A stretch of DNA of 64,000 nucleotides from Haloferax sp046557615 (lineage in GTDB: Archaea; Halobacteriota; Halobacteria; Halobacteriales; Haloferacaceae). How positions within the stretch are numbered: position 1 is the stretch's first letter; every line of letters starts with the position of its first letter. Position numbers and translations under genes: made by a program. The DNA is taken from positions 889,091 to 953,090 of the forward strand of contig NZ_JBKIII010000002.1 in NCBI RefSeq assembly GCF_046557615.1, read 5' to 3'. Under the pieces are notes generated by a model. The model searched no databases. It was not told where the DNA came from and saw only the letters and a list, made by a program, of their open reading frames with translations. Shown here piece after piece: positions 33,948-42,672 of this stretch.

Positions 33948-33958
33948 CTCTTATTTTT
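33948..33958 (+). terminator. T-rich stretch after fumC, candidate terminator
   Basis: CTCTTATTTTT begins 19 bases after the fumC stop. Archaeal RNA polymerase terminates at T-runs without a required hairpin, so this is a reasonable terminator. No clear stem-loop precedes it. Confidence 0.4.
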
Positions 33959-34167
33959 GACAGTTCTTAGCGGGCGTGTGCGGGCTGGTATGCCATTCTT
34001 TAGCACACTCTGTTCACTCATGTTCACAACTATTCTTCGTTGTATTTATTCGGCGAGCAGTAGCAATCGCATTCCCTCGCTGGCGTGACATTCTCCGTCT
34101 AGCGAGAAAGTCACACGAAAACGCTAAAATCGGTATTTTCAAGCCCTATTTCGCCGTCTATAGAGAT

Positions 34168-34332
34168 ATGCCCGGACTGCAAAAGCAGCGGGCCCGCGGG
34201 CGAGACATGTTGGAGTGTCGAGGCTGTGGGGCCGTATTCCCCGAGGGGCGAGCAACGAACGATGGTTGGACGTATATTTGCCCTGAATGTCATCAGGTGG
34301 AAGGCATCGGCGAAGGGCTCCGGCGTCTCTGA
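34168..34332 (+). CDS. Small zinc-ribbon protein
   Basis: 54-residue protein with two Cys pairs, CRGC (about 17-20) and CPEC (about 37-40), separated by a short beta-hairpin-like stretch (AVFPEGRATNDGWTYI). This is a one-domain zinc ribbon like the many tiny zinc-finger proteins of haloarchaea. The N-terminus is basic (KQRARGRD), suggesting nucleic-acid or protein binding. The function is unknown. The ATG at 34168 follows TATAGAGAT; the longer upstream frame includes AT-rich non-coding sequence. gatE begins 47 bp downstream. Confidence 0.7.
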   Translation: MPGLQKQRARGRDMLECRGCGAVFPEGRATNDGWTYICPECHQVEGIGEGLRRL

Positions 34333-34345
34333 AGACAGACTGAAT

Positions 34346-34354
34346 CCTTTTTTA
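34346..34354 (+). promoter_or_regulatory. TATA-like box of gatE
   Basis: CCTTTTTTA is centred about 30 bp before the gatE ATG at 34380, the right distance for a leaderless archaeal transcript. The preceding small zinc-ribbon gene ends at 34332, so gatE can have its own promoter. Confidence 0.45.
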
Positions 34355-34379
34355 CTCCCCCCGAACGCAGGGAGTACCA

Positions 34380-36248
34380 ATGAGCGAGTACGACTATGAG
34401 GACCTCGGACTCGTCGCGGGGCTGGAGATTCACCAGCAACTCGACACCGCGGCGAAACTGTTCTGTGGGTGTCCAACGACTATCCGCGAACCTGAGGACG
34501 CTGCACGCACGTTTACGCGATTTCTCCACCCGACGAAGAGTGAGTTAGGCGAACTGGACGACGCCGCACTCGAAGAGAGCCGCGTCGAACGCGAGTTCGA
34601 ATATCTCGCCTACGACACGACCTGTCTGGTCGAAGAAGACGACGAACCGCCGCACGAACTCGACCACGAGGCGCGCACCGTCGCCATGCAAATCGCCAAC
34701 CTGCTCGACATGCAGGTGGTCGATGAGGCACACGTCATGCGCAAACTCGTCATCGACGGGTCAAACACCTCGGGCTTCCAGCGCTCGTCGCTCATCGCCC
34801 AAGAAGGCGAGATTTCGACGAGCGAGGGCCCCGTCTCTATCGTGGACCTGATGCTCGAAGAGGAGTCCGCCCAGCGCACCGAAGAGCGCGACGATGGCGT
34901 CCTCTACAGCCTCGACCGTCTCGGCATCCCACTGGTCGAAATCGGCACCGGCCCGGACATCTCCTCGCCCGCACAGGCACGCGAGGCCGCCCAGCGCATC
35001 GGGATGCTCCTTCGTTCCACGGGCAAGGTCAAACGCGGCCTCGGCACTATCCGACAGGACGTGAACGTCTCCATCGCAGAGGGCGCACGCGTCGAAATCA
35101 AGGGTGTCCAAGCTCTCGACCAAATCGACGAAATCGTTCGCTTCGAAGTCGGTCGGCAGGCCGAACTCGTCGAAATCCGCGACGAACTCCAATCCCGAGA
35201 CGCCTCTGTTGGCGACGTCGCAGACGTGACCGACGTGTTCGAAGACACCGATTCGGGCGTCATCAAGGGCGCACTCGACTCGGGTGGGAAGGTCATGGGT
35301 GTCCCGCTCTTCGGCTTCGACGGACTCGTCGGCCGCGAACTCCAACCCGACCGGCGCCTCGGCACCGAGTTCTCCGACCACGCCAAGCGTCACGGCGCAG
35401 GCGGCATCTTCCACACCGACGAACTCCCCGCCTACGGCGTCACCGAAGAAGAAGTAGACGCGCTCCGCGAGGCAGTCGGCGCTGGTCCCGAGGACGCGGT
35501 TGCTATCGTCGCGGACGACCCCGAAACCGCAGACCTCTCTATCGACGCAGTCGCCGAGCGCGCCGCCGTCGCTATCGAGGAAATTCCTGAAGAGACCCGC
35601 GGTGCCAACGACGACGGCACGACGCGTTACCTGCGCCCGCTTCCCGGCGCGGCCCGCATGTACCCCGAGACGGACGTCTTCCCCGTTGACCTCGACCCGA
35701 GCGACGTGGAGACGCCCGAACTCCTCACCGAGAAGGAAGACCGCTACCAGTCCGAGTTCGGCCTCGATGCCGGACTCGCACAACAGGTCGCCTACGGTCG
35801 CAAGATGCCGTTGTTCGAACAGGCAGTCGGTGAAGGCATCGACGCGACGTTCGCCGCCGGTCTCCTCGAATCGACGCTGACCGAACTCCGCCGCGACGAC
35901 GTTGTGGTTGGGAACATCTCCGACGACCACCTGCTCGCCGTCATGCACCTCGTCGAAGATGGCGACCTCGCAAAAGAGGGCGTCAACGACGTACTCGCGA
36001 CTATCGCAGAGAACCCTGCCCTCTCGGCCGACGAAGCGGTCGAAGCGGCTGGACTCTCCGGCGTCTCCGACGACGAAGTCCGTGAAGCAATCGCCGAAGT
36101 CGTCGAACGCAACGCCGACCAAGTCGAAGAACAGGGTATGGGCGCATTCTCGGCGCTCATGGGTGAAGCGATGGGCGCACTCCGCGGCAAAGCCGACGGC
36201 GGCGTCGTGAGCGACGTGCTCCGCGAAGAGATTCAGAAACGGGCCTAA
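34380..36248 (+). CDS. gatE: Glutamyl-tRNA(Gln) amidotransferase subunit E
   Basis: 622-residue archaeal GatE, the kinase/tRNA-binding subunit of GatDE, which converts Glu-tRNA(Gln) to Gln-tRNA(Gln); GatD is not in the window. The start YEDLGLVAGLEIHQQLDTAAKLFCGCP is the GatB/GatE N-terminal domain; RKLVIDGSNTSGFQRSSLIA and RLGIPLVEIGTGPDISSPAQA are conserved. The GAD insertion specific to GatE lies around 290-400, and the C-terminal YqeY-like domain ends in VSDVLREEIQKRA. The length is standard. The ATG at 34380 is supported by the upstream TATA-like box. Confidence 0.97.
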   Translation: MSEYDYEDLGLVAGLEIHQQLDTAAKLFCGCPTTIREPEDAARTFTRFLHPTKSELGELDDAALEESRVEREFEYLAYDTTCLVEEDDEPPHELDHEARTVAMQIANLLDMQVVDEAHVMRKLVIDGSNTSGFQRSSLIAQEGEISTSEGPVSIVDLMLEEESAQRTEERDDGVLYSLDRLGIPLVEIGTGPDISSPAQAREAAQRIGMLLRSTGKVKRGLGTIRQDVNVSIAEGARVEIKGVQALDQIDEIVRFEVGRQAELVEIRDELQSRDASVGDVADVTDVFEDTDSGVIKGALDSGGKVMGVPLFGFDGLVGRELQPDRRLGTEFSDHAKRHGAGGIFHTDELPAYGVTEEEVDALREAVGAGPEDAVAIVADDPETADLSIDAVAERAAVAIEEIPEETRGANDDGTTRYLRPLPGAARMYPETDVFPVDLDPSDVETPELLTEKEDRYQSEFGLDAGLAQQVAYGRKMPLFEQAVGEGIDATFAAGLLESTLTELRRDDVVVGNISDDHLLAVMHLVEDGDLAKEGVNDVLATIAENPALSADEAVEAAGLSGVSDDEVREAIAEVVERNADQVEEQGMGAFSALMGEAMGALRGKADGGVVSDVLREEIQKRA

Positions 36249-36268
36249 GCGCTCTCGATTTTTCTTTC

Positions 36269-36802
36269 TCAGGTCGGTGAGCGACTGCTATCTCCGCCGC
36301 GACCGAACCGCTTCCAGAGCGTCCGAATCGCGTATTCGACGCCAGCGACGAGGAAGACGAGAATCAAGAACAACGGCCCGAAGAAGACGAACATCCCCAG
36401 CGCATCGGACTCGCCGCGAACGTGGAGAAACGCCCACCAGACGAGTTCTGTGACGCCGAAGAGACCGACGAGTGGGACGAGGAGGCCGTATCGGGCGTAC
36501 AACCGCGCAGTACCGAAGACGAATCCAGTCAAGACGAGGAGCGAAAACACGAGAACTCCGACCACGGTAGTCGGATTTTCGGAGACCCCCGACGGGAACG
36601 CGTCAGTGACGGCTCTGCTGGCGGCCCAGACTGCGAGCGTTGTCACTGCGTAGACGATCCCGACGAGTGCAGGAAGTAGTCGGTCGCGGGCGATTCGTTT
36701 TCGGGATGCATACACGTCGGCGACGAGGACGAGACCGACGGCGGATGCGACGGCGTGCGTCAGAACTTCGCTTCCTAACACTGGGTCCGGCGTTCCCGGC
36801 AT
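36269..36802 (-). CDS. Membrane protein, uncharacterised
   Basis: 177 residues with five hydrophobic segments, among them VLTHAVASAVGLVLVADVY, LPALVGIVYAVTTLAVWAAS, TVVGVLVFSLLVLTGFVFG and LFLILVFLVAGVEYAI, and a basic C-terminus (RTLWKRFGRGG). No catalytic motif is found and no family is recognised. Its ATG directly abuts the stop of the HtpX-type protease gene with no spacer, so the two are almost certainly co-transcribed; a link to membrane protein quality control is only contextual. Confidence 0.7.
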   Translation of the reverse strand: MPGTPDPVLGSEVLTHAVASAVGLVLVADVYASRKRIARDRLLPALVGIVYAVTTLAVWAASRAVTDAFPSGVSENPTTVVGVLVFSLLVLTGFVFGTARLYARYGLLVPLVGLFGVTELVWWAFLHVRGESDALGMFVFFGPLFLILVFLVAGVEYAIRTLWKRFGRGGDSSRSPT

Positions 36803-37750
36803 TCAGTTCACCTCGATTTGCGTCCACGACCCCGATTCGATTGCCTCCAAGCGAGTGACTCGCTCTTCCGTCGATGGATGCGTCGAGAGCAAGGACGAAA
36901 TGCGGTCCTCGGCTTCGACTTCGCCGTAGACCCACAGCGGCGAAAAGCCCCACTCGGGTCGTGAAGCGCGCTCCAACTTTTGCAGGGCAGATGCGAGCGC
37001 GAGTGGATTGTCCGTCACCTCGGCAGCGCGGGCGTCGGCGGCGAACTCACGCTTTCGAGACTGCGAGCGTACCAAGACGGTTAGGCCAAAGCCAAATACG
37101 CCGACGAAGGTGTCGAGTCGGTGGCGAATCTTCCCCGGAAGCGTCTGTTCCCACGCCGTGGGCGTGCCGCGCATCCACGCGAGTCCGAGTGCGGTGCCCG
37201 TCGTCAGGAACGTCAGCGGCGAGACGAAGAAGTAGCCAATCCCCACGACGGTCTGGAGCGTGCTGGCGATGAGCGTCTGTGAGAGACCGTCTTTGCGTTC
37301 GAGGTGGGCGAGTTCGTGTGCGAGGAGGGCTTCGAACTCGTCGCCCGAGAGCAACCGAAACAGCGTCGCATCGAGGACCACAACGTCCTGTCCCATCGGG
37401 TCGAGTGCGAGCGCGTTGGGGGCCGAAAATCGCGCAATCTTCAGCGTCGGGGCTGTGATGTCCATCTCGTCGGCGAGTCGGTCGAGCATCCGGTAGACGG
37501 CGGGGGCTTCTTCGGGTGGCAAATCACGCGCCTCCAACCGTGAGAGCAGTTGAACCGTCCCGAGACGGAAACTGAGATACCCCAAGACGAGCGAGACGGA
37601 GATGCCGACGAGTGCTGCGGTCACCGGGTCCGGTCGGAACTCCCAGAGTGTCAACAGCGCGAACGCACTGAGTGCCGCCAACACGAGATAGAAGGCAAAT
37701 ATCGTCAGCCCGACGAGGACCATCGGGAGCCGCAGTCGATGCTGTGGCAT
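36803..37750 (-). CDS. M48 family metalloprotease (HtpX-like)
   Basis: 315-residue integral membrane zinc protease. Two N-terminal helices (VLVGLTIFAFYLVLAALSA and VTAALVGISVSLVLGYLSF) precede the M48 motif HELAH (145-149) in FEALLAHELAHLERKDG. The third zinc ligand is the Glu in SRKREFAADARAAE. HtpX degrades misfolded membrane proteins under stress; NALALDPMGQDVVVLDATLF and STHPSTEERVTRLE are further family blocks. The ATG at 37750 (MPQHRLRLPM) is preferred over earlier ATGs, which would run into the divergent MaoC gene at 37857. Confidence 0.92.
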   Translation of the reverse strand: MPQHRLRLPMVLVGLTIFAFYLVLAALSAFALLTLWEFRPDPVTAALVGISVSLVLGYLSFRLGTVQLLSRLEARDLPPEEAPAVYRMLDRLADEMDITAPTLKIARFSAPNALALDPMGQDVVVLDATLFRLLSGDEFEALLAHELAHLERKDGLSQTLIASTLQTVVGIGYFFVSPLTFLTTGTALGLAWMRGTPTAWEQTLPGKIRHRLDTFVGVFGFGLTVLVRSQSRKREFAADARAAEVTDNPLALASALQKLERASRPEWGFSPLWVYGEVEAEDRISSLLSTHPSTEERVTRLEAIESGSWTQIEVN

Positions 37751-37856
37751 GTCCTGAGATACGCTGTCGAAGTCCAAACGAGTATCGGCGGCACGGTCTG
37801 TCGGCAATCGTGTTGTGCATCGCCAGGTTCTCCACTCGTCTCGGTGAACGTACGGC

Positions 37857-38312
37857 ATGCGATTCTTCGAAGACTTGTCTGTCGGCGACACGTACGAGTA
37901 TGGCACCTACGACGTGACCGAAGACGAGATTCTTGAGTTCGCCGAGCAGTACGACCCACAGTGGTTCCACACCGACCCCGAACGCGCCGAAGAAGAGTCG
38001 ATGTACGGCGGCCTCATCGCCAGCGGGTGGCACACGGTGGCGATGACAATGCGCCTCATCGTCGATGGGTACGTCGGCGACATGGAGTCGCTTGGTGCGA
38101 AGGGCGTGGACGAACTCCGATGGTGGGCACCGGTGTCCCCCGGCGACGCGCTCTCTATCGAAAACGAGGTGCTGGAGTTGACGCCCGAAAGCGAGTCACG
38201 CGGCCTCGCGAAAATCAAGACGACCACGTACGCAGAACGCGAATCAGGCGACGTCGAAAAGGTGTGTTCGTTCGTCGGTCTCTCGATGTTCGGTCGCAAG
38301 CGCGACGAGTAA
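37857..38312 (+). CDS. MaoC family dehydratase
   Basis: 151-residue hot-dog fold protein of the MaoC/(R)-enoyl-CoA hydratase type. The N-terminus FFEDLSVGDTYEYGTYDVTEDEI and the hydratase 2-type catalytic region FAEQYDPQWFHTDP (residues 26-39, with Asp31 and His36) are visible, followed by YGGLIASGWHTVAM. The actual substrate could be an acyl-CoA in beta-oxidation or a polyhydroxyalkanoate route; it is not shown. The gene stands alone, divergent from the protease (107 bp between starts) and convergent with the TrmJ-type gene. Confidence 0.92.
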   Translation: MRFFEDLSVGDTYEYGTYDVTEDEILEFAEQYDPQWFHTDPERAEEESMYGGLIASGWHTVAMTMRLIVDGYVGDMESLGAKGVDELRWWAPVSPGDALSIENEVLELTPESESRGLAKIKTTTYAERESGDVEKVCSFVGLSMFGRKRDE

Positions 38313-38315
38313 GGG

Positions 38316-39062
38316 CTACTCTCGGTCGTCTCGCGCTCGCTCTGCGGCGCGTCGAAACACACCCGTCAGTGTTGCGACCTCGCGCTCTGTCGGGTGCGCA
38401 CGACCGATGAGTCGGTGCATCATCTGCGACGTTTTGGCGCGTTTGTGTTCGCGGTACGCCGTCGCTTCGAGGAGGTCGTCGAAGAACCGATAGAGGACGT
38501 CGATTTCTTCCTCGGAGGCACGTTCGCGTTCGACGTCGGGCAGTTGCGTCTCACTGACGGTAAAACGCCGGAGTTCGTACATGAGAATCGTCGCCGCCTG
38601 GCCGAGATTGAGGACGGGATAGCGGTGGTCAGCCGGGATACAGCAAATCTCGTCAAGCATCTTCAACTCCTCGTTGTCGAGGCCGGTCCCTTCGCGACCG
38701 AAGACGAGCGCCGTCTTGGTCTCGACCGACTCCAAGGAGTCGGCGATTTCGACCGGCGTTTTGAACGGGTAGCGAACGTGTTTCGTCGAGTCTTCGTGCG
38801 AAACGGCGGTCGTGCCGATAGTGTGGTACTCGGCGACGACTTCTTCGAGCGTCGTCTCGGTCGCATTGGGAAGCACGTCTTCGCGGGCGTGTCCAGCGAA
38901 TCCGTACGCCTCGCCCTCGGGGTCTAACTCGGGCGGGTTGACGAGTCGAAGGTCGTAGATGCCAAAGTTCTTCATCGCCCGGGCAATCGTCCCGACGTTG
39001 CCGGGGGTCTCGGGTTCGACCACGACGACGATGAACTCGTGGGCAGACTCTTCGGCGCTCAT
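38316..39062 (-). CDS. TrmJ-type tRNA 2'-O-methyltransferase (SPOUT family)
   Basis: 248-residue SpoU/TrmH-family methyltransferase. The knot motifs are PETPGNVGTIARAMKNFG (17-34), ALVFGREGTGLDNEEL and PVLNLGQAATILMYEL, which together mark the TrmJ/LasT subgroup; archaeal TrmJ methylates the 2'-OH of position 32 in tRNA. A C-terminal helical extension (about 170-248) is typical and helps dimerise. The ATG overlaps the stop of the upstream zinc-finger-like gene by four bases (ATGA), so the two form an operon. Confidence 0.93.
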   Translation of the reverse strand: MSAEESAHEFIVVVVEPETPGNVGTIARAMKNFGIYDLRLVNPPELDPEGEAYGFAGHAREDVLPNATETTLEEVVAEYHTIGTTAVSHEDSTKHVRYPFKTPVEIADSLESVETKTALVFGREGTGLDNEELKMLDEICCIPADHRYPVLNLGQAATILMYELRRFTVSETQLPDVERERASEEEIDVLYRFFDDLLEATAYREHKRAKTSQMMHRLIGRAHPTEREVATLTGVFRRAAERARDDRE

Positions 39063-39637
39063 TTGGTCGGATAGTCCGTGCCGAGGTCGACGTCTTCCAA
39101 GTCCTCGTCGGTGAGTGGCGTTCCGTCGTCGTCTTGCGGGCCGTAGTCGCGGATGTTGATGCGCTCGCCTTCGAAGTTCTCTTCGAGGCGGCGCTGGATT
39201 TCGGCGGCATCCGGCGGCGTCGGCATGTTCTCGGGGTCAGTCTCGACGTGTTCGACGCCAGCGTAACCGTCGGGTGCGCGCTCGCCGCTCGCGAACCACT
39301 CGTGGAACGCGTCGGCGAATACGTCGTCACCGACGAGTTCGCGGCCATCGGCCTCGCGGAACCAGTAGAGGAAGTCCGGTTCGTGGTCGGTACACAACAG
39401 TGCCTCGTGTCCGGGTTCGCCGTAGACGATTTTGGCCTGTTTGCACCGCTGAATCTCGTCGTCGCCGAACGTGAGATAACAGGCGTCGCACGGTTCTTCG
39501 ACGAGCGTGATGAGTCGAACGAGTCGCTGACGAGCGTCCTCCGGAATCTCATCGAGCGGCTTGAACTCGCCCTCGTCGTTGAATATCTCGGATTCCTCGA
39601 ATCGCCATCCTCGGAGTCCAACACTGACCTTCGCCAT
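39059..39637 (-). CDS. Conserved protein with Cys-rich zinc-site, uncharacterised
   Basis: 192-residue acidic soluble protein. It contains a possible zinc site: CDAC near residue 51 (VEEPCDACYLTFGDDE), a further Cys near 66 (RCKQAK) and LLCTDHE near 84. The remainder includes DFLYWFREADGRELVGDD and ends in a poly-acidic tail (DEDLEDVDLGTDYPT). It looks like a haloarchaeal family without an assigned function. The overlap with the TrmJ-type gene (ATGA) suggests a translation- or RNA-related job. The ATG at 39637 opens MAKVSVGLRGWRF. Confidence 0.75.
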   Translation of the reverse strand: MAKVSVGLRGWRFEESEIFNDEGEFKPLDEIPEDARQRLVRLITLVEEPCDACYLTFGDDEIQRCKQAKIVYGEPGHEALLCTDHEPDFLYWFREADGRELVGDDVFADAFHEWFASGERAPDGYAGVEHVETDPENMPTPPDAAEIQRRLEENFEGERINIRDYGPQDDDGTPLTDEDLEDVDLGTDYPTK

Positions 39638-39733
39638 GGTCGGAGGTATCCGAGCGACGAATAAAAAGAACGTGATGCCAGGCGTTGCGGGGGTCACGTG
39701 GTGGCTATCACGCGATTATCCGCGACCGGTCTG

Positions 39734-39741
39734 CCTATATT
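39734..39741 (+). promoter_or_regulatory. TATA-like box of the DHPS-like gene
   Basis: CCTATATT is centred about 25 bp before the ATG at 39763, the arrangement of a leaderless haloarchaeal promoter. No other start lies between. Confidence 0.45.
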
Positions 39742-39762
39742 CGTGTAGTCCAACACCCGGCC

Positions 39763-40905
39763 ATGCGAACCGTCGATGCCGCTGGTCTCTCTATCGGTGA
39801 CGACCACCCACCTCGGATTATGGGTGTGCTGAACGTCTCGAACGAGTCACCCTACAAGCCGAGTGTGTTCAACGACCCTGCCGAGGCCGCCGCCTACGTC
39901 GACGAGAAACTCATCGGAGAAGGTGCAGATATCGTCGATATCGGCCTCGAATCGGCGAACAAGAAGTTCGACGTACTCTCTGCCGAAGGCGAACTGGAGC
40001 GCCTCGAAACCGCGCTCTCGGTTATCGACCACGTCTCTGGCGACGCCGTCTTCTCTATCGAAACGCGGTATCACGAAGTCGCCGACGCCGCACTCTCCGG
40101 CGGGTTCGACATGGTGAACGACATCTGTGGCTTTGCCGACCCCGAGATGCCTCGAGTCTGCGAGCAGTACGACGCTGCCGTTGCCAAGATGGCCAGTCCG
40201 CCGGACCTCACTCGACCCGGCGCAATCGAGAATGTTGACGACATCTACGACGCCCTCGAACTGAACGGTTTCACCGACAAGACCATCCTCGACCCGGCAT
40301 TCGGCGGTTGGTCCGAGGAGAAGACGCTCGCAGACGACCGCGAAACCTTCCATCGACTCCGCGAGTTCCGTGGCTACGGCTACCCGATTCTCGTCTCTAT
40401 CAACCGGAAGAACTTCCTCCGCGACGTAGCCGGGCGCTCGACCGAAGACGCACTCCCAGTTAGTCTCGCGGCCACGTCGATGGCAGTCGAACGCGGCGCA
40501 CACATCATCCGCACCCACGACGTGCGAGAGACGCGAGACGCCGCGCTCATCGGCCACGAGTTCAAGCGCCGTCGCATCCGCGAACCCGGTGACGTTTCGG
40601 TCGAAGAACTCGACGTGACGACGACTGGCGACGCTGGTCGCCACCTGAATCGAATCGGGGCATCCCGAGAAGCGACCCAAGAGAGCGTCACACGTGTCTT
40701 CGAGCTAGAAGGTCTCTCTCAATCGGACCGAAGTGTTCTCACCGCTGCTGCGAGCGACGCCGGTGCCGTCCTCGCAGGCGGAGAAACTGGCGCATTACTG
40801 ATTGGTACCCCCGCCGCACTCGGTCGAATCCCCCCGATTCTCGGTGACGAATCGTCGAATGCACTCGATGGTGCGCTCGAACTGATTCTGGAAAACATCC
40901 GGTAG
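39763..40905 (+). CDS. Divergent dihydropteroate synthase-like protein
   Basis: 380-residue TIM-barrel protein of the pterin-binding (DHPS) family. Seen: RIMGVLNVSNESPYKPSVFND at the motif-I position (canonical NVTPDSFSDGG changed), DIGLESANKKF where STRPG is expected in loop 2, NDICGF, DPAFGGW, SINRKNFL (the conserved Lys kept) and RTHDV near the C-terminus. It therefore keeps the pterin-binding core but not the usual pABA/loop-2 signature. Next is mptE, supporting a role in tetrahydropterin/folate synthesis. In haloarchaea a FolC-FolP fusion often performs the canonical DHPS step, so this protein may do something else. Confidence 0.82.
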   Translation: MRTVDAAGLSIGDDHPPRIMGVLNVSNESPYKPSVFNDPAEAAAYVDEKLIGEGADIVDIGLESANKKFDVLSAEGELERLETALSVIDHVSGDAVFSIETRYHEVADAALSGGFDMVNDICGFADPEMPRVCEQYDAAVAKMASPPDLTRPGAIENVDDIYDALELNGFTDKTILDPAFGGWSEEKTLADDRETFHRLREFRGYGYPILVSINRKNFLRDVAGRSTEDALPVSLAATSMAVERGAHIIRTHDVRETRDAALIGHEFKRRRIREPGDVSVEELDVTTTGDAGRHLNRIGASREATQESVTRVFELEGLSQSDRSVLTAAASDAGAVLAGGETGALLIGTPAALGRIPPILGDESSNALDGALELILENIR

Positions 40906-40957
40906 ATGGCTCGAAACGCTCAGGTTCGGCACCCATGTCAATAGCCAACACAAGACA

Positions 40958-40973
40958 GTCAGAATCGTCTGAC
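40958..40973. promoter_or_regulatory. Perfect 6-bp inverted repeat upstream of mptE
   Basis: GTCAGAATCGTCTGAC has perfect 6-bp arms and a 4-bp centre. It lies between the DHPS-like stop (40905) and a TATA-like AACTTATA (41008-41015), about 35 bp before that box. It could be an operator or a small terminator hairpin. Seen in sequence; function inferred. Confidence 0.3.
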
Positions 40974-41118
40974 GTTCGGCAGACACAGACCGTTCGACTA
41001 AGAGAAAACTTATACCATCCGACTGTAAAACTGGCCTGTGGACGCCGGAAGGGCACGCGGGTAGGGGTACACGGGTGCCATTCCGGCCCATACCATTACA
41101 CATTCGAGAGCGACAGCC

Positions 41119-41793
41119 ATGCGATTTAGGGAGTGGGAGCCGGTCTACCGACAGATTCTCGATAGTTTGGGATTCGAACGCAGGGGCGACGAAGACGCCC
41201 GTGACATCCTCGCAGGACTCGCGCGCCCATTCGACCGGTCTCGGCTTGCATGGGCCGGAAAGACGGTCGTAATCTGCGGCGCAGGACCGTCACTTTCTGC
41301 TGACCTCGATATCCTCGACGACGTTGACGTGATTGTGGCCGCCTCGTCTGCCGCGGATGTGGTCCGAGACGCTGGCTACTCGGTGGATTTGATGGTGACC
41401 GACCTCGACAAAAACCCGGAGACAGTCGTCGAACTCACGACTGCTGGCGTTCCCGTCGCCATCGCGGCCCACGGCGACAACATCCCTGCCCTCCGCGAGT
41501 GGGTTCCGAAGTGCGACCTCGACAATGTGCTGGCGACGACACAGGCCGAACCGACTGGGCCAGTCGTCAACTGGGGCGGCTTTACCGACGGCGACAGAGC
41601 GGCTTTTATTGCTGACCAACTCGGCGCTGGCGAACTCCGCTTTGCAGGGTGGGACTTCGACGACCCGACGGTCGATTCGATGAAGGCCGAAAAACTCGCA
41701 TGGGCCGAGCGATTGCTGGAGTGGCTCGAACGCCGTCGCTCCGAACAGTTCTCGATTCTCGACGGGCGACGCGGCGCGCTCGACCCGCTGTAA
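41119..41793 (+). CDS. mptE: 6-hydroxymethyl-7,8-dihydropterin pyrophosphokinase MptE
   Basis: 224-residue archaeal-type HPPK (MptE, DUF115 core) that pyrophosphorylates 6-hydroxymethyl-dihydropterin, replacing FolK. Blocks seen: MRFREWEPVYRQILDSLGF, the glycine-rich CGAGPSLSADLDIL (about 53-66), DLMVTDLDKNPETV with conserved Asp residues for metal, AAHGDNIPALREW, and NWGGFTDGDRAAFIA. The length matches the family. A TATA-like box at 41008-41015 would give a leader of roughly 80 nt. The preceding gene is a DHPS-like protein, so consecutive pterin steps are encoded together. Confidence 0.92.
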   Translation: MRFREWEPVYRQILDSLGFERRGDEDARDILAGLARPFDRSRLAWAGKTVVICGAGPSLSADLDILDDVDVIVAASSAADVVRDAGYSVDLMVTDLDKNPETVVELTTAGVPVAIAAHGDNIPALREWVPKCDLDNVLATTQAEPTGPVVNWGGFTDGDRAAFIADQLGAGELRFAGWDFDDPTVDSMKAEKLAWAERLLEWLERRRSEQFSILDGRRGALDPL

Positions 41794-41812
41794 AAACCGT
41801 CTGGAGTCGATT

Positions 41813-42658
41813 CTACTGGCTTTGTGGGGCCGTGCCTGCTTCTGCGTCGGTTCCTGACGCCTGACCGGTCACCGAGATAACTGAGTCGAACAGGAGCGAC
41901 TCACACCCGAGACACGTTGCCGTCACGTGTTGTTCGCTCTTGTTGGGGCGGGCCAACTTGTGGTCGTCCGGTTCGACTTCGACGAGCGACGTGTCCACGT
42001 CGATGCGGCCATCGCAGGTGGGGCATCGCTGGAGGCTCAGTCTCAGTGCGCCGAGGACGCGATTTCGGTCGCCAGTCGAGAGTCGCCACCACGCAGGGTA
42101 CTGCTTTCGGAACGTCGCAACGGCGGTCAAGTCGGCGACGAACGCGGCGCGAGACGACCACTGACCGACAGAGCCACCGTCGAGTTTTGCGACCAGTTTT
42201 TCGGTTCCCCACGAGAGTTCCACGCGTGCGGGGTGGACGCCGAGGAGGGTTGCGAGCGCTGCTGCGTCTTTGTCCCGGCCATCCATATCGACCATCCGAC
42301 CGCGCCATTCAGTTTTGAACTCGTTCGAAACCGCCATCTTCCCGGATGGGTCGATCGTGAGGACGTTCGCAGACGCGAGGGCGCTCACGAGGTCGTTACG
42401 GTCGTCGAGCGAGAGAGGGGCAGTAGGGCGTGCTGACGGGAGTTCTGGAAGCGGGAAGTTCTGGAGTTGCTGGTCGTTGTACGAGAGGAAGAACACGACC
42501 GCCGGTGGAAGCGCGCCGAGGACGACGCCATAGGGTGACCACACGATGAACCCGAGTATCCCACAGAGAATTGTCAAGAATGCGATTGGAACTGCCCCGG
42601 ATGCCGTGAGCAGTGGCTCGAATGTGTTGAACCTCAGAGAGACCCCACGCCGTGACAT
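41813..42658 (-). CDS. Membrane-anchored protein with C-terminal zinc site, uncharacterised
   Basis: 281 residues. Two adjacent N-terminal helices (PLLTASGAVPIAFLTILCGI and VVLGALPPAVVFFLSY) anchor a cytoplasmic domain. The C-terminal third holds CPTC (about 215) and CLGC (about 253), a likely zinc ribbon. A middle block, LLGVHPARVELSWGTEKLVAKLDG, is uncharacterised. The function is unknown. The ATG at 42658 follows a TATA-like stretch (CTATAAAAG on the minus strand, 42673-42681) and CCTATACC just before it. It is convergent with mptE and divergent from the photolyase (274 bp between starts). Confidence 0.7.
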   Translation of the reverse strand: MSRRGVSLRFNTFEPLLTASGAVPIAFLTILCGILGFIVWSPYGVVLGALPPAVVFFLSYNDQQLQNFPLPELPSARPTAPLSLDDRNDLVSALASANVLTIDPSGKMAVSNEFKTEWRGRMVDMDGRDKDAAALATLLGVHPARVELSWGTEKLVAKLDGGSVGQWSSRAAFVADLTAVATFRKQYPAWWRLSTGDRNRVLGALRLSLQRCPTCDGRIDVDTSLVEVEPDDHKLARPNKSEQHVTATCLGCESLLFDSVISVTGQASGTDAEAGTAPQSQ

Positions 42659-42672
42659 GGTACACCAAATGG

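Noticed and set aside
34761..36122. 453-codon minus-strand frame over gatE
   Set aside because: Antisense of gatE with no recognisable motifs.
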